DNA of 35,352 nt from Deltaproteobacteria bacterium (GTDB taxonomy: Bacteria > Desulfobacterota > DSM-4660 > Desulfatiglandales > Desulfatiglandaceae), in the NCBI GenBank assembly GCA_021737425.1, contig JAIPDZ010000009.1, positions 1 to 35,352 on the forward strand. The letters run 5' to 3'. Shown here piece by piece: positions 13,978 through 23,392 of the stretch. Under the pieces are notes generated by a model. That model did no database searches. It was not told the origin of the DNA and saw only the letters and a list, made by a program, of their open reading frames with translations. The position numbers were made by a program, and so were the translations under genes. Numbering within the stretch: the first letter of the stretch is position 1; each line of letters begins with the position of its first letter.

Positions 13978-15560
13978 GTGCCGAACCTTGGATTACATTT
14001 GTCTCTGATCATCTGTCCGAACTGTGGATAAGGACGGGTGAACATCTCATATTGACCGGGTTTTCCACCATTTCAGCGCTTCTCATCGGGGTGCCTCTCG
14101 GGATCCTGATATTCAGAAATTCCTGGCTCAGGGGGCCTGCATTGGGGGGGGTGGGGATTCTTCAGACCATCCCCAGCCTGGCCATGCTGGTATTTCTGCT
14201 GGCCCTCCTGCAGAAGATCGGGGTACTGCCTGCCGTGATCGCCCTGACCTTGTACGCGCTCCTTCCCATTGTCCGAAATACCTTCACCGGGCTTACCGGC
14301 GTCTCCCCTCAGGTCATGGAGGCTGCCAAGGGAATCGGTATGACCGAGGGGCAGCAGCTCCGCATGGTCCGGCTTCCGCTGGCCACCCCGGTGATCGTTG
14401 CGGGCATTCGCACCGCAGCAGTGGTCAGTGTGGGCATCGCCACCCTTTCGGCATTTATCGGCGCCGGGGGCCTGGGGCAGTTTATCAACCGGGGCCTTGC
14501 ACTGTACAATACAAGGCTCATTTTGCTGGGCGCCGTGCCTGCGGCCATGCTGGCCCTTTTGGTTGATTTTGCCATCGGAAGCTTTGAATGGGGGCTCAGA
14601 CCGGTTAGAAAGCAGGACAAGCCCGGGTCTGCCAGGGCCATTATACGACCGGTGGCCCTGATGATGCCCCTGTTGCTGATCGTGATCGGGCTTTTCGCCT
14701 ATTTCACCCAACCCTCCCTGGGGACCCGGCCTGCATCCGTGTCCAATGGCGGGACCGTCACCGTTGCCACCAAGAATTTTACGGAACAGCTGATTCTCGG
14801 GGAATTGATGGCCCAGGTACTGGAGGCCAAGACGGACCTCAATGTGATCCGCCGCTTTAACCTGGGCGGCTCCATGATCTGCCATGGAGCCCTCATGAAC
14901 GGTGAGATCGACCTGTATGCAGAATACACCGGGACCGGCTTGACCGCCATTTTGAAGGCCCCGGTCATAGCCGATCCTGAAAAGGCCTTTTACTATGTAA
15001 AAGCCGCCTACCGGAAGCAGTACGACGCCGAGTGGCTCAGACCGTTCGGGTTTAACAATACCTATGCCATTACCGTTCGTACCCAGGATGCGAAACAATA
15101 TGGATGGCATACCATCTCTGATCTCAAGGAAGCGGCCCCGGGACTGAAGGCAGGATTCACCGCCGAATTTGCGGAGAGACCGGATGGCTACCCCGGGTTG
15201 AGCAAGGCCTACGGGTTTGAGTTCGGAGGAATCAGGGACCTGGATCCTTCCCTCATGTACGAGGCCGTTTCCAAGGGCGAAGTGGACGTAATCTGTGCCT
15301 TTGCCACGGATGGTCGAATCGCCGCCTACCGTCTCACACCCCTGAAGGATGATCTCCAATTCTTTCCCCCCTACCATGCGGCCCCGGTGGTGCGGGAGGC
15401 GGTGTTGGCGGAACATCCGGAGGTGGAGCAGGCCCTGTCCCTACTCGAGGGGATTTTGGATGACCAGACCATGCAGCAACTCAACTTTGAGGTGGATGCA
15501 AAAAAGCGGGATGCGGGCCGGGTGGCATCTGAGTTTCTAAAGAAAAAAGGGGTCATTTAG
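13974..15560 (+). CDS. ABC permease fused to quaternary-amine substrate-binding domain (OpuB/OpuC-like)
   Basis: The 528-residue protein is a fusion. Residues 1-215 form the inner-membrane permease with about six segments and the EAA loop EAAKGIGMTEGQQLRMVRLPLATP. After another membrane segment near residue 225-245, the rest is an OpuAC-type binding domain facing the periplasm (TVATKNFTEQLILGELMAQVL, then DLYAEYTGTGLTAIL). This family imports glycine betaine, choline, carnitine or similar compounds. With the ATPase it makes a complete two-gene system. The fused form needs no separate lipoprotein or periplasmic binding protein. It may feed the MttB-type enzymes with methylated amines, but it lies about 3 kb away on the other strand and could simply serve osmotic balance. 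It ends with TAG. Confidence 0.9.
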   Translation: MSAEPWITFVSDHLSELWIRTGEHLILTGFSTISALLIGVPLGILIFRNSWLRGPALGGVGILQTIPSLAMLVFLLALLQKIGVLPAVIALTLYALLPIVRNTFTGLTGVSPQVMEAAKGIGMTEGQQLRMVRLPLATPVIVAGIRTAAVVSVGIATLSAFIGAGGLGQFINRGLALYNTRLILLGAVPAAMLALLVDFAIGSFEWGLRPVRKQDKPGSARAIIRPVALMMPLLLIVIGLFAYFTQPSLGTRPASVSNGGTVTVATKNFTEQLILGELMAQVLEAKTDLNVIRRFNLGGSMICHGALMNGEIDLYAEYTGTGLTAILKAPVIADPEKAFYYVKAAYRKQYDAEWLRPFGFNNTYAITVRTQDAKQYGWHTISDLKEAAPGLKAGFTAEFAERPDGYPGLSKAYGFEFGGIRDLDPSLMYEAVSKGEVDVICAFATDGRIAAYRLTPLKDDLQFFPPYHAAPVVREAVLAEHPEVEQALSLLEGILDDQTMQQLNFEVDAKKRDAGRVASEFLKKKGVI

Positions 15561-15631
15561 GCCCCCCACGGGATTCCTGGTGCAGCAGAAGGATTTTCCC
15601 GCTTACCGTAAGGCTCAAATGCCCAAGCCCT

Positions 15632-15648
15632 TTCTCACTCTGTGAGAA
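15632..15648. other. Perfect 7-bp inverted repeat
   Basis: TTCTCAC and GTGAGAA are separated by TCT in the 200-base gap between the transporter and parA genes. There is no T-run after it. It could be an operator or part of a weak terminator. The rest of the gap (15561-15761) shows no gene. Confidence 0.3.
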
Positions 15649-15761
15649 CGGCCGGCCAAATCATTTGACCCATAGGACCGGAAAGGCGTAACATCCCCGT
15701 CCATGCCAGGGGCAGGCGGGACGTGTGGGGGTTCTGGATACTTTTTGGGGATGAGGGCGAG

Positions 15762-16574
15762 ATGACAGTGGTGATTTCCGTTGTGAGTCAAAAGGGGGGG
15801 GTGGGAAAGACCACCACGGCCGTCAACCTGGCGTCAGCCTTGGCGGTTTCCGAAAGGTCGGTGCTCTTGGTGGACATGGATCCCCAGGGGAATGCCACAT
15901 CCGGGCTGGGGATGGACAAGAAGCGGCTTTTGAGTAGTGTATACGACCTGATGACCGGCCAGGCAGAGCCAGGGCAAACGGTTCAGAATACCCCTATCCG
16001 GTTTTTGAAACTCCTTCCCGCCAAGATGGACCTCTATCGGACAGAGTTTGAACTAACGGCCACGGCCCACAAGGAACGGGTGCTGGCCCGACTGCTCAAC
16101 CGGTTGAAGGGCGGGTATGACTATATCCTTGTGGATTCGCCGCCGTCATTGGGCCTTCTCACCTTCAATGCCGTTACGGCTGCCGATGCCCTGGTGATTC
16201 CCGTGCAGTGCGGATGTTATTCCCTGGAAGCGGTCGAACAGATGATGCATGTGGTCCGGGTGATTCAACAACGGCTCAACCCGGGGTTGATTGCAGGCCG
16301 TTTGCTCGTCACCCTGTTCGATCCACAGGTACCCTTGTGCACCGAGCTGGTAGACACTCTTCGAGGCCGATTCGGCGAGACCGTTTTTGACACCCTAATC
16401 GCCCGGGACGAGACATTGACACAGGCCGGGAAATATGGGGGTCCGGCCCTGCTTCAGGATTTGGATGCCCCCCTGACCCGAGACTATTTCCAACTGGCCC
16501 GGGAGGTCCTGAAGATGGGGCCGGAGGAAGGTGATCCGCAGGCCTTCAAGCCCTGGGATGTTCCCCAGCCGTAG
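15762..16574 (+). CDS. ParA/Soj-family ATPase (orphan)
   Basis: The 270-residue protein has the deviant Walker A motif KGGVGKTT (residues 11-18) with its signature lysine. Walker A' is LLVDMDPQGNATSGLG and Walker B is YILVDSPPSLGLLTFNA. This is the standard Soj/ParA pattern of DNA-bound, ATP-driven positioning proteins. No N-terminal helix-turn-helix precedes the ATPase domain, so it resembles chromosomal Soj rather than P1-type ParA. No parB follows; an acidic 147-residue protein does. ATG 15762 is chosen because GAGG sits about five bases upstream; the frame is open to 15723. Its cargo could be the chromosome, a plasmid-like remnant or another cell structure. Confidence 0.85.
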   Translation: MTVVISVVSQKGGVGKTTTAVNLASALAVSERSVLLVDMDPQGNATSGLGMDKKRLLSSVYDLMTGQAEPGQTVQNTPIRFLKLLPAKMDLYRTEFELTATAHKERVLARLLNRLKGGYDYILVDSPPSLGLLTFNAVTAADALVIPVQCGCYSLEAVEQMMHVVRVIQQRLNPGLIAGRLLVTLFDPQVPLCTELVDTLRGRFGETVFDTLIARDETLTQAGKYGGPALLQDLDAPLTRDYFQLAREVLKMGPEEGDPQAFKPWDVPQP

Positions 16575-16603
16575 CGTTTCCTGCCAGAAAAGGAGAACAA
16601 AAA

Positions 16604-17047
16604 GTGAAACTGATAAACCCCGAAGACATGAAAAAGGCTGAGGCCGAACTGATCAATGCGGTCCAATCCAACCTGGATTGGAGGGCGGTGAAGGCCGTTT
16701 TGAGAGACAAGCACCATCTAAAACTACGGGAGAATGTGAGGACCAAAGGCGCCGAGATCCGAGTGGTGGACAATCGGATTACCTATGCCCTCAATATGGA
16801 GGTCAACCTGGCCTTTTCCATTGAGCTGGACCGGGAAGGAAATCTGGTGTCTCTTTCGGAGAAGGAGCCCGGTGCTCAGGTCTCTGAGACGCCGGTTGAG
16901 CATGCATCTACCAAGGAGGAGCCTAAGGGAGAAAGCCATCCGGATGCGGAGATCGTGGGTGAGGTGGGCGATGGGTGGGCAGAGGATGTTCCCGAAGCCG
17001 CATACGAGGATGCCCTCAAGGACCTAGGGTCCCTTGAACGCCCCTGA
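16604..17047 (+). CDS. Acidic hypothetical protein downstream of ParA
   Basis: The 147-residue protein is not recognised. It starts at GTG 16604 with AGGAG eight bases upstream, 29 bases after the parA stop, so it is likely co-transcribed. Residues 1-90 look folded: helical MKKAEAELINAVQSNLDWRAVKAVL, then beta strands EIRVVDNRITYALNMEVNLAFSIELD. Residues 90-147 are acidic and low-complexity. No ParB-like helix-turn-helix or arginine-finger N-terminus is obvious. It may be an adaptor or partner of the ParA protein, judged only from position. Confidence 0.7.
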   Translation: MKLINPEDMKKAEAELINAVQSNLDWRAVKAVLRDKHHLKLRENVRTKGAEIRVVDNRITYALNMEVNLAFSIELDREGNLVSLSEKEPGAQVSETPVEHASTKEEPKGESHPDAEIVGEVGDGWAEDVPEAAYEDALKDLGSLERP

Positions 17048-17131
17048 TTCCCGGGTCCTCAAGCAAAAAGGGGCTACCCGCTGAACCCATTAAAAGGCCC
17101 CGGCACAACATTCGGGGATTTGCCCCTGGGT

Positions 17132-18085
17132 TTATTCAGACACTGCAAAAACAGCGGATCCATATCCCACCACCCACCGGCCGCGGCTTTCCGGGAAGTC
17201 GTCCCCGCTGTTCCAGTAGGCCAACACCACGCCTTTTTTACAACCCAAAGAGGCGGCATAGCGCATGGTGACCAGGACCGGCCCGATGCCGCAGAAAATC
17301 TGATGGGAGGGTCCCCAGTTTCTTTCCACTGCAGCGTCGTCCATCTGGGCTATTTTTTCCAGGGTCTTTGTGTCCGTTTCCGTTACCAGTTCGTAGTCGG
17401 GATGGTGCAGCATGTCGCTGCTGGCAATGACCAGTACCCGCTTTTTTTCGGCCAGGGCGGTCAGGGCCTGCACCAGATCGTCAATGGTCCGGGGGGCATG
17501 ATCTCCCATGATCCCCACCACCAATCCCACCCCCGGTAGTGCCGCCTGAACGAACGGGATCTCGTTTTCAGCTGAATGCTCCCCCCTATGCGGGGTATAG
17601 TCAAAAAATACGCTTGGGCTTGCGGCCGTCAATGTCCGGGCCGATTCCCTGTCTAAGGGGGCCTCTCCCAAGGGGGTCTCTATGGCATCACCGTCCATCA
17701 GCGCCGTCCCCAAAAACCCGCCCCGATGACTGAGTCCCAGGACCACCACCGTGTCCGGCCTGTGCCCCGCAGCCGCATTGTCCCTTATGGCCCGAAAGGT
17801 ATACCCGGCCGTTTTTCCGGAATACACATACCCGGCATGGGGGGCGATGGCTCCTACGATGACACCCGGTATGTTAGGTGCCTGGGCCGCCTCAATGTAC
17901 CCCTCCGCCATCTCTTTCAGTTCACTCCCCCTCCCCGGGTACCACCTTCCGGCCCCGTGAGCGGGCCTGACCACCTTTTCCGCACTCTCCGGCATTGTAT
18001 CTTTCTCCTCGCTCCAGGAAAGCGGGGGCAACAGGGCCCCCCCGATAAAGACCCATATTATGATCCAAGCCTTTGATATCCTCAT
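17132..18085 (-). CDS. Exported Memo-family protein (AmmeMemoRadiSam system protein B-like)
   Basis: The sequence matches the MEMO family, related to non-heme-iron dioxygenases. The likely metal-site blocks are present: APHAGYVYSG, LGLSHRGG, HRGEHSAENEIPF, IASSDMLHHPDY and QIFCGIGPV (the region of the metal-binding cysteine in human MEMO1). The chosen ATG 18085 has GGAG seven bases upstream and gives a signal peptide (MRISKAWIIIWVFIGGALL, cleavage near SWS-EE), so the protein is probably exported. The frame extends to 18232, but that version would hide the signal peptide and overlap dnaE. The other AmmeMemoRadiSam partners (AMMECR1 domain, radical SAM) are not adjacent. Function of bacterial Memo proteins is unsettled. 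Confidence 0.85.
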   Translation of the reverse strand: MRISKAWIIIWVFIGGALLPPLSWSEEKDTMPESAEKVVRPAHGAGRWYPGRGSELKEMAEGYIEAAQAPNIPGVIVGAIAPHAGYVYSGKTAGYTFRAIRDNAAAGHRPDTVVVLGLSHRGGFLGTALMDGDAIETPLGEAPLDRESARTLTAASPSVFFDYTPHRGEHSAENEIPFVQAALPGVGLVVGIMGDHAPRTIDDLVQALTALAEKKRVLVIASSDMLHHPDYELVTETDTKTLEKIAQMDDAAVERNWGPSHQIFCGIGPVLVTMRYAASLGCKKGVVLAYWNSGDDFPESRGRWVVGYGSAVFAVSE

Positions 18086-18159
18086 GCATCCGCTCCTGCA
18101 ACCTGTCAAGCTTTCACGGCCCTGGTCCCATATCCGATTTTTTTCTCCTCCATTCCCCC

Positions 18160-18176
18160 GGGCGCATGAGGCGCCC
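18160..18176. other. GC hairpin downstream of dnaE
   Basis: GGGCGC and GCGCCC form a perfect 6-bp stem with a 5-base loop, 34 bases beyond the dnaE stop codon. A U-tract is missing on both strands, so a Rho-independent terminator is not claimed. Confidence 0.35.
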
Positions 18177-18209
18177 TCCCTCTTCGCGGCCATCCTCCAG
18201 TGGAGGTTG

Positions 18210-21200
18210 TCAGGTGATGAGTTTACACACATGATCGCCGGACAGGGCCTCGATTTCTTTCACGAATTCCTCACACGGCAACACATTGAACCGGCTGTGT
18301 GCCTGGATGTGAACCGGGGCGGCCCCGGTTTCATTTATCTTGAACAGGATTCGGCAATCCCCGGGATACTTAAACACGATATCCCGCAGCTCTTCCAAGA
18401 ACGACTGGGTATCTCCTCCGGTGTAGAGGGTAAGTTGCACGGCCCTGACCCGTTTCATCCGGAGGGACTTCAAGGTTACGATTTCCTTCCCCAGTATCTT
18501 GGCGGAACTTTCCCCTACTTCTGCGGAGCCCGTGATCAGAAGGGGCTCATCTCCCTTCAACATCAAAGAGGTGGCGTTGAAGAGATCCGGAAATATGACC
18601 ACCTCGGCTGATCCGGTCAGGTCCTCCAGCTTCAGGTTGGCCATCTTATCCCCCCGTTTGGTCCGTTTGATTTTCAACTCCGCAACCACCCCGGCCACCC
18701 TGACCGTGGATTTGTCCTTCTGGCCGGGAAGGTCCTGGAGCAAACAGCTGGTAAACCGTTTTATCTCGTCCTGATATCCGGCCAGAGGATGCCCGGTGAT
18801 GTAAAATCCCAAGGCCTCTTTTTCCCGTCTCAACCGCTCCCCCTCGTCCCATTCCGCCACTTCCGGAAGATCCACCAATCCATGGGAGGCGCCGCCGTTC
18901 AGGCTGAGGGAGCCGAACATATTCAATTGGTTGGGGTCGTGATGGGCCCCGCAGGTTCTGAGCACGTCATCCAGCCCCCCAAGGAGTCTGGACCGGTAAA
19001 TCCCTGTGAAATCAAAGGCGCCGCACTGGATCAACCCCTCCAACACCCTTCGGTTGACCTTGGATCCCTCCACCCGTGTGCAGAAATCGAGCAGGTCCAC
19101 AAAGGGGCCGTGGGCATCTCTTTCTTCAATGACCAATTCCACGGCCTTGAGTCCTACGTTTTTGACGGCTGCAAGTCCGAAGCGGATTTTTCCGTCCACC
19201 ACTGAGAAGTCGGCCTGGCTTTCGTTTACATCCGGGGGCAGAATATCGATCCCCATCACCCGACACTCGGCGATATTCTTGATGGTTTTGTCCTGGTTTC
19301 CCATATCCTGGGTCAACAGGGCGGCCATGAATTCAACCGGGTAGTGGGCCTTGAGATAGGCGGTCTGATAGGCGATCATGGCATAGGCGGCGGAATGGGA
19401 TTTGTTGAATCCATATCCCCCGAACTTATCGATCAACCCAAAGAGCTTTTCCGCCATTTTCCCATCCACCCCGTTTTGGATGGCGCCCTGGGTAAATCTC
19501 TGGTGGTGTTTGGCCATGACTTCCGGCTTCTTTTTCCCCACCGCCTTCCTGAGCTCATCCGCTTCCGACATGGTGTAGTTGGCAAGGACCTGGGCAATTT
19601 TCATCACCTGTTCCTGATACAGGATGACCCCGTAGGTTTCCTTGAGGATGGGTTCAAGCTGGGGGAGGAAGTAGTTGACCCGCTTTTTTCCATGTTTGCC
19701 GTTTAGAAAATCGTCGATCATATTGCTGCCCAGAGGACCGGGCCTGTAGAGGGCCATCAGGGCGATCATGTCTTCGAACACCCCGGGCTTGAGCCGCCTC
19801 AAAAGGTCTTTCATGCCGGAGCTCTCTAACTGGAAGACCCCGGTGGTCTTGCCGTCCGTACACAGCTGGTAGGTGGCCTCATCATCAAGGGATATCTTGT
19901 GGAAATTTACCTCAAGCCCTGTGGTTTTTTGAATGAGCGTAAGGGCTTCCTTGATGACGGTCAGGGTCTTGAGCCCCAGGAAATCGAATTTGATGAGTCC
20001 CAGCTGTTCGATGCGGTCCATGGTGAACTGGGCCATGATTTCCCCCCGGGCCCCTTTATAGAGGGGGAGGTAGTCCACCAAGGCCCGGTCTGAAATCACC
20101 ACGCCACAGGCATGAGTGGATGCATGCCTGGCCAGGCCCTCTAAAGACCGGGATACGTTCAAGAGCCTTTTGGCGGGTCCTTCCTGGCTTTCCAGTTGTT
20201 TGAGTTCAGGTTCTTCCCGGATGGCCTGATCCAGGGTAACCCCCGGTCCCTCCGGGACCAGTTTGGCGATGCGGTCCACTTCTCCCAATGGGATGTTGAG
20301 GCTTCGGCCCACGTCTCTGATGACGCCTCGGGCCTTCATGGTGCCGAAGGTGATGATCTGGCTCACATTGGACCGGCCGTATTTTTCCGCCACATAGTGA
20401 ATGACTTGGTCCCGTCCGTTGATGCAGAAGTCAATATCGATATCCGGCATGCTGATGCGGGCCGGGTTGAGGAACCTTTCAAACAACAGCCCGTATTGGA
20501 TGGGATCTATATTGGTGATATTGAGACAGTAGGCCACCAGGGACCCGGCTGCCGAGCCGCGGCCCGGGCCCACGGCAATGTTGTTACGATAGGCATAATC
20601 GATAAAGTCGGACACGATCAGAAAGTATCCGGCAAATCCCATCTTCAGGATCACCCCCAGTTCAAAGTGGAGCCTCTCCTGGTACTGGGTTTGGAGTTCC
20701 TCTGTCAGGGGGCCTTCCTCTTCCGCCTTCTGGGCCAGGCGTTGGGTCAGCCCCTTTTCCGCGGCCCGGGTCAGCACCTGATTGAGGTCCTGGTCTTGGG
20801 GGACATCAAACACAGGGAATTTATATTCCCCGAAGCCCATCTCAAAATTACAGCGCCGGGCCACCTGTGCGGTATGATCCAGGGCTTCGCCATATCCTTC
20901 CAGGGCGGCTTCCATTTCAAAACGGGATTTGAAATAGAACTCATCCGAGGAAAACCTGAGCCGCTTTTCATCTTCGATGGTTTTTCCGGTCTGGATGCAC
21001 AAAAGCACGTCATGGGCCATGGCATCTGTTTTGTTGAGATAATGGCAGTCGTTGGTGGCCACCATGGGAAGTGAAAGGGTCTGGGAGATCTCTGTAAGGC
21101 CTTTGTTTACGGTCTTCTGCTCTGCCAGCCCATTGGCCTGGACTTCGAGATAAAATCGCCCGTCAAAAATCCGGGCCATCTCCCGGGCCTTCCGGATGGC

Positions 21201-21674
21201 AGCGTCGAGTTGATGGTTGCGGATCAGATACGGCACATTTCCCTTGAGACAGGCGGACAGGGCGATAAGACCCGCATTGTATTCCCTGAGCAGGGCCATA
21301 TCCACGCGCGGATGGTAGTAAAACCCTTCCAGATGCCCCAGGGTCACCAGGCGGGACAGGTTTTTGTATCCCTCCTCGTTCATGACCAGCAGGACCAGGT
21401 GATAGGCATTGGGCCCCCCATCCGGGGAAGGCGACCGGTCTTTGCGGTCGCCGGGGGCCACATATATCTCGCAGCCGATGATGGGTTTGATGCCGGCCTT
21501 GACTGCCTTGTCATAAAACTCCACCACGCCGAACATGTTTCCGTGATCGGTGACGGCCACGGATTCCATGCCCAGGTCCCGGGCCTTGTCCAGGAGACTG
21601 TTGATTCGGATGGCGCCGTCTAAAAGACTGTATTCGGTATGTACATGGAGATGCACAAAAGGTGAACCACTCAC
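18210..21674 (-). CDS. dnaE: DNA polymerase III subunit alpha
   Basis: This is the replicative polymerase catalytic subunit, 1154 residues, the normal DnaE length. It begins with the PHP domain (FVHLHVHTEYSLLDGA). The polymerase core carries the catalytic aspartates in PDIDIDFC and in IKFDFLGLKTL, with VGPGRGSAAGSLVAYCL before them. A helix-hairpin-helix region follows, then an OB-fold (VRVAGVVAELKIKRTKRG) that binds single-stranded DNA, and a C-terminal region that should contact tau. The start is GTG 21674, with GAGG five bases before it. A candidate promoter lies upstream in the gap shared with the divergent kinase gene. Confidence 0.97.
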   Translation of the reverse strand: MSGSPFVHLHVHTEYSLLDGAIRINSLLDKARDLGMESVAVTDHGNMFGVVEFYDKAVKAGIKPIIGCEIYVAPGDRKDRSPSPDGGPNAYHLVLLVMNEEGYKNLSRLVTLGHLEGFYYHPRVDMALLREYNAGLIALSACLKGNVPYLIRNHQLDAAIRKAREMARIFDGRFYLEVQANGLAEQKTVNKGLTEISQTLSLPMVATNDCHYLNKTDAMAHDVLLCIQTGKTIEDEKRLRFSSDEFYFKSRFEMEAALEGYGEALDHTAQVARRCNFEMGFGEYKFPVFDVPQDQDLNQVLTRAAEKGLTQRLAQKAEEEGPLTEELQTQYQERLHFELGVILKMGFAGYFLIVSDFIDYAYRNNIAVGPGRGSAAGSLVAYCLNITNIDPIQYGLLFERFLNPARISMPDIDIDFCINGRDQVIHYVAEKYGRSNVSQIITFGTMKARGVIRDVGRSLNIPLGEVDRIAKLVPEGPGVTLDQAIREEPELKQLESQEGPAKRLLNVSRSLEGLARHASTHACGVVISDRALVDYLPLYKGARGEIMAQFTMDRIEQLGLIKFDFLGLKTLTVIKEALTLIQKTTGLEVNFHKISLDDEATYQLCTDGKTTGVFQLESSGMKDLLRRLKPGVFEDMIALMALYRPGPLGSNMIDDFLNGKHGKKRVNYFLPQLEPILKETYGVILYQEQVMKIAQVLANYTMSEADELRKAVGKKKPEVMAKHHQRFTQGAIQNGVDGKMAEKLFGLIDKFGGYGFNKSHSAAYAMIAYQTAYLKAHYPVEFMAALLTQDMGNQDKTIKNIAECRVMGIDILPPDVNESQADFSVVDGKIRFGLAAVKNVGLKAVELVIEERDAHGPFVDLLDFCTRVEGSKVNRRVLEGLIQCGAFDFTGIYRSRLLGGLDDVLRTCGAHHDPNQLNMFGSLSLNGGASHGLVDLPEVAEWDEGERLRREKEALGFYITGHPLAGYQDEIKRFTSCLLQDLPGQKDKSTVRVAGVVAELKIKRTKRGDKMANLKLEDLTGSAEVVIFPDLFNATSLMLKGDEPLLITGSAEVGESSAKILGKEIVTLKSLRMKRVRAVQLTLYTGGDTQSFLEELRDIVFKYPGDCRILFKINETGAAPVHIQAHSRFNVLPCEEFVKEIEALSGDHVCKLIT

Positions 21675-21723
21675 GGAATCCTCTTTTGAAAAATCGTCGG
21701 CTGTTGTCAGGTAGTAAAAAAGT

Positions 21724-21752
21724 ATGATACGCTATAAAAAAGGGATCATCAA
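21724..21752 (-). promoter_or_regulatory. Candidate dnaE promoter
   Basis: On the minus strand, TTGATG (21752-21747), a 17-base spacer and TATCAT (21729-21724) give a fair sigma70 pair. The start point would be about 45 bases before the GTG at 21674. Confidence 0.45.
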
Positions 21753-21823
21753 GGGGAATTGAACCGGGATCAAGGGATCCCATAAGGGAATCGCAGGTAA
21801 GGATTTACCCAAGGGAATGGCGT

Positions 21824-23389
21824 ATGCAACAGGGCAATAAACCGGAGCCCAAATCGTGGGGGGCCAGACTCAGGGAAGAAAACCGGGCCCTCAGAGAGAG
21901 GATAGAGGCCCTTAAAAAGGAGGAAAGGCGACTCACCAAGACCATTTCGCAGCGCTCAAAACTGATCCATGAACTCCCGGGACCGGTCTTGATCCTCAAA
22001 AAGGGGAAGATCATGCTGGCCAATCAAGCGGCATCCGACCTTTTCGGGTATGCCCCCGAAACCATGGAAGACATGGATTTTTCCCAACTGATCCATCCCA
22101 CATCAAAAGAGTCGCTGCACCTGCTGGCCCGCCAATCCCATGCAAGAGGACCTCGGGAATCCTTCCTAATGGACCGAACCGGCCGCCGGCTTTTGTGCGA
22201 AATCCAGACCAAAAAGATCCGATACGAACAGGGCCAAACCGTAGTTCTCCTCACTGTCACGGCGCTATCCCACAGACGGGAAAAGGAAAAAAACCGGTGT
22301 GAAATTCTCAAGCGGGAGGCCTTAAGCCGGGCCATAACCAGCCTTTCTCCGGTCCTGGAGCGGTCCGGGAACCACCTGCGACAAGGGATCGCTGAACTGA
22401 AAAGGACCCCCGCCGGTCAAGCACAGACCCGGTCTTTGACCGAGGAGCAAATGGCAGCCGCCATGAATGAATGCGACCGGATGACCCGAACCCTGCGTCT
22501 GTTGGTCCCGTCCGAGTACACGCCGTCAGAGACCGGTCCCTTGTCTATGGAGGGGATGGTAAAAGAGGCCGTGGCCAGGGTCGAAGCAGACGGAAGGCCG
22601 CATCACGGGGTGACCGTTAAGCCTTATGTGAGGTCCATGGATTGTGTGTACGGCCACCGGCTGCATATCCAGCAGGCGTTGGATCATATCCTTGTGAATG
22701 CGGTGGAGGCGATGCCGGATGGAGGAGAGATCTACCTCACCACCGAAACCCACTCCGGTATGGGGCGTATCTATATACAGGACAGTGGCCCGGGGATACC
22801 TGAGTCGGTCCTGGAGAGGATCTTCGATCCGTTTTTCACCACCAAGCCGGAGCCTGCACAGGGGCTTGGATTAAGCCTTGCGCAGGCGATTGTTCATAAA
22901 CACCGTGGGGTTATCCGTGTGTCCAGCCTTGAAAACGGGGGGACTACGGTGGTGATGGAACTCCCCATGGGCCCCCCCCCGGCTTCGCCCCTTGCCCGCA
23001 ACAAAAAAATGGGGGTCAAGGGCGCCCGCATTCTCTTGCTGGCCCAAGAAGGGGTTGTGTCCAGGCTCATCTGTGGGATGCTGGAGGAGAAAGGGGCCGT
23101 GGTTTCGGCCGCCACCACCTGCACGGAGGCGGTTCATCTCATTGAACATAATCATTTTCATCTCATCATCGCCGATGGGAAACTCCCGGGCCTTACAGGC
23201 CACCGGTTCATTCCCAGAATAAAACGAGACGCATCCGCTCTGCCGGTGCTGATGTTCAATGCCCATGCCAAGTCCCGTCAAGGGCGTGGGGCCACGGATC
23301 CGGGTCCGGACAGGATCCTGAAAAGCCCCTTGTTTTTGGACAGGGTCTTGAGCGCAACTTCAGCCCTTTTGGGCCAAAAGCCGGTTTGA
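21824..23389 (+). CDS. PAS-domain hybrid histidine kinase with degenerate H-box and receiver
   Basis: The 521-residue soluble protein starts with a charged coiled coil (10-45), then a PAS domain (about 45-150: [29 protein letters not shown]). A dimerisation-like region follows, then a complete ATP-binding domain: N-box [14 protein letters not shown]1 DSGPGIPE, F-box FDPFFTTK, G2 [11 protein letters not shown]-terminal receiver-like domain (about 395-515) ends it. Where the phosphate-accepting histidine should be (normally HDFNN-like), the sequence reads LERSGNHL. The receiver keeps the central aspartate (IIADGKLPG) and lysine (ILKSP), but its first acidic pair reads AQE and the usual Thr/Ser is Asn. 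ATP binding seems kept and phosphotransfer doubtful. No membrane segments. rarA follows after three bases. Confidence 0.8.
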   Translation: MQQGNKPEPKSWGARLREENRALRERIEALKKEERRLTKTISQRSKLIHELPGPVLILKKGKIMLANQAASDLFGYAPETMEDMDFSQLIHPTSKESLHLLARQSHARGPRESFLMDRTGRRLLCEIQTKKIRYEQGQTVVLLTVTALSHRREKEKNRCEILKREALSRAITSLSPVLERSGNHLRQGIAELKRTPAGQAQTRSLTEEQMAAAMNECDRMTRTLRLLVPSEYTPSETGPLSMEGMVKEAVARVEADGRPHHGVTVKPYVRSMDCVYGHRLHIQQALDHILVNAVEAMPDGGEIYLTTETHSGMGRIYIQDSGPGIPESVLERIFDPFFTTKPEPAQGLGLSLAQAIVHKHRGVIRVSSLENGGTTVVMELPMGPPPASPLARNKKMGVKGARILLLAQEGVVSRLICGMLEEKGAVVSAATTCTEAVHLIEHNHFHLIIADGKLPGLTGHRFIPRIKRDASALPVLMFNAHAKSRQGRGATDPGPDRILKSPLFLDRVLSATSALLGQKPV

Positions 23390-23392
23390 CCC

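Noticed and set aside
14073-15416. 447-codon minus-strand open frame
   Set aside because: It is the antisense shadow of the permease/binding-protein fusion, with no recognisable motifs.
18086-18232. Longer N-terminus of the Memo protein overlapping dnaE
   Set aside because: The ATG at 18085 has a good ribosome site and is directly followed by a signal peptide.
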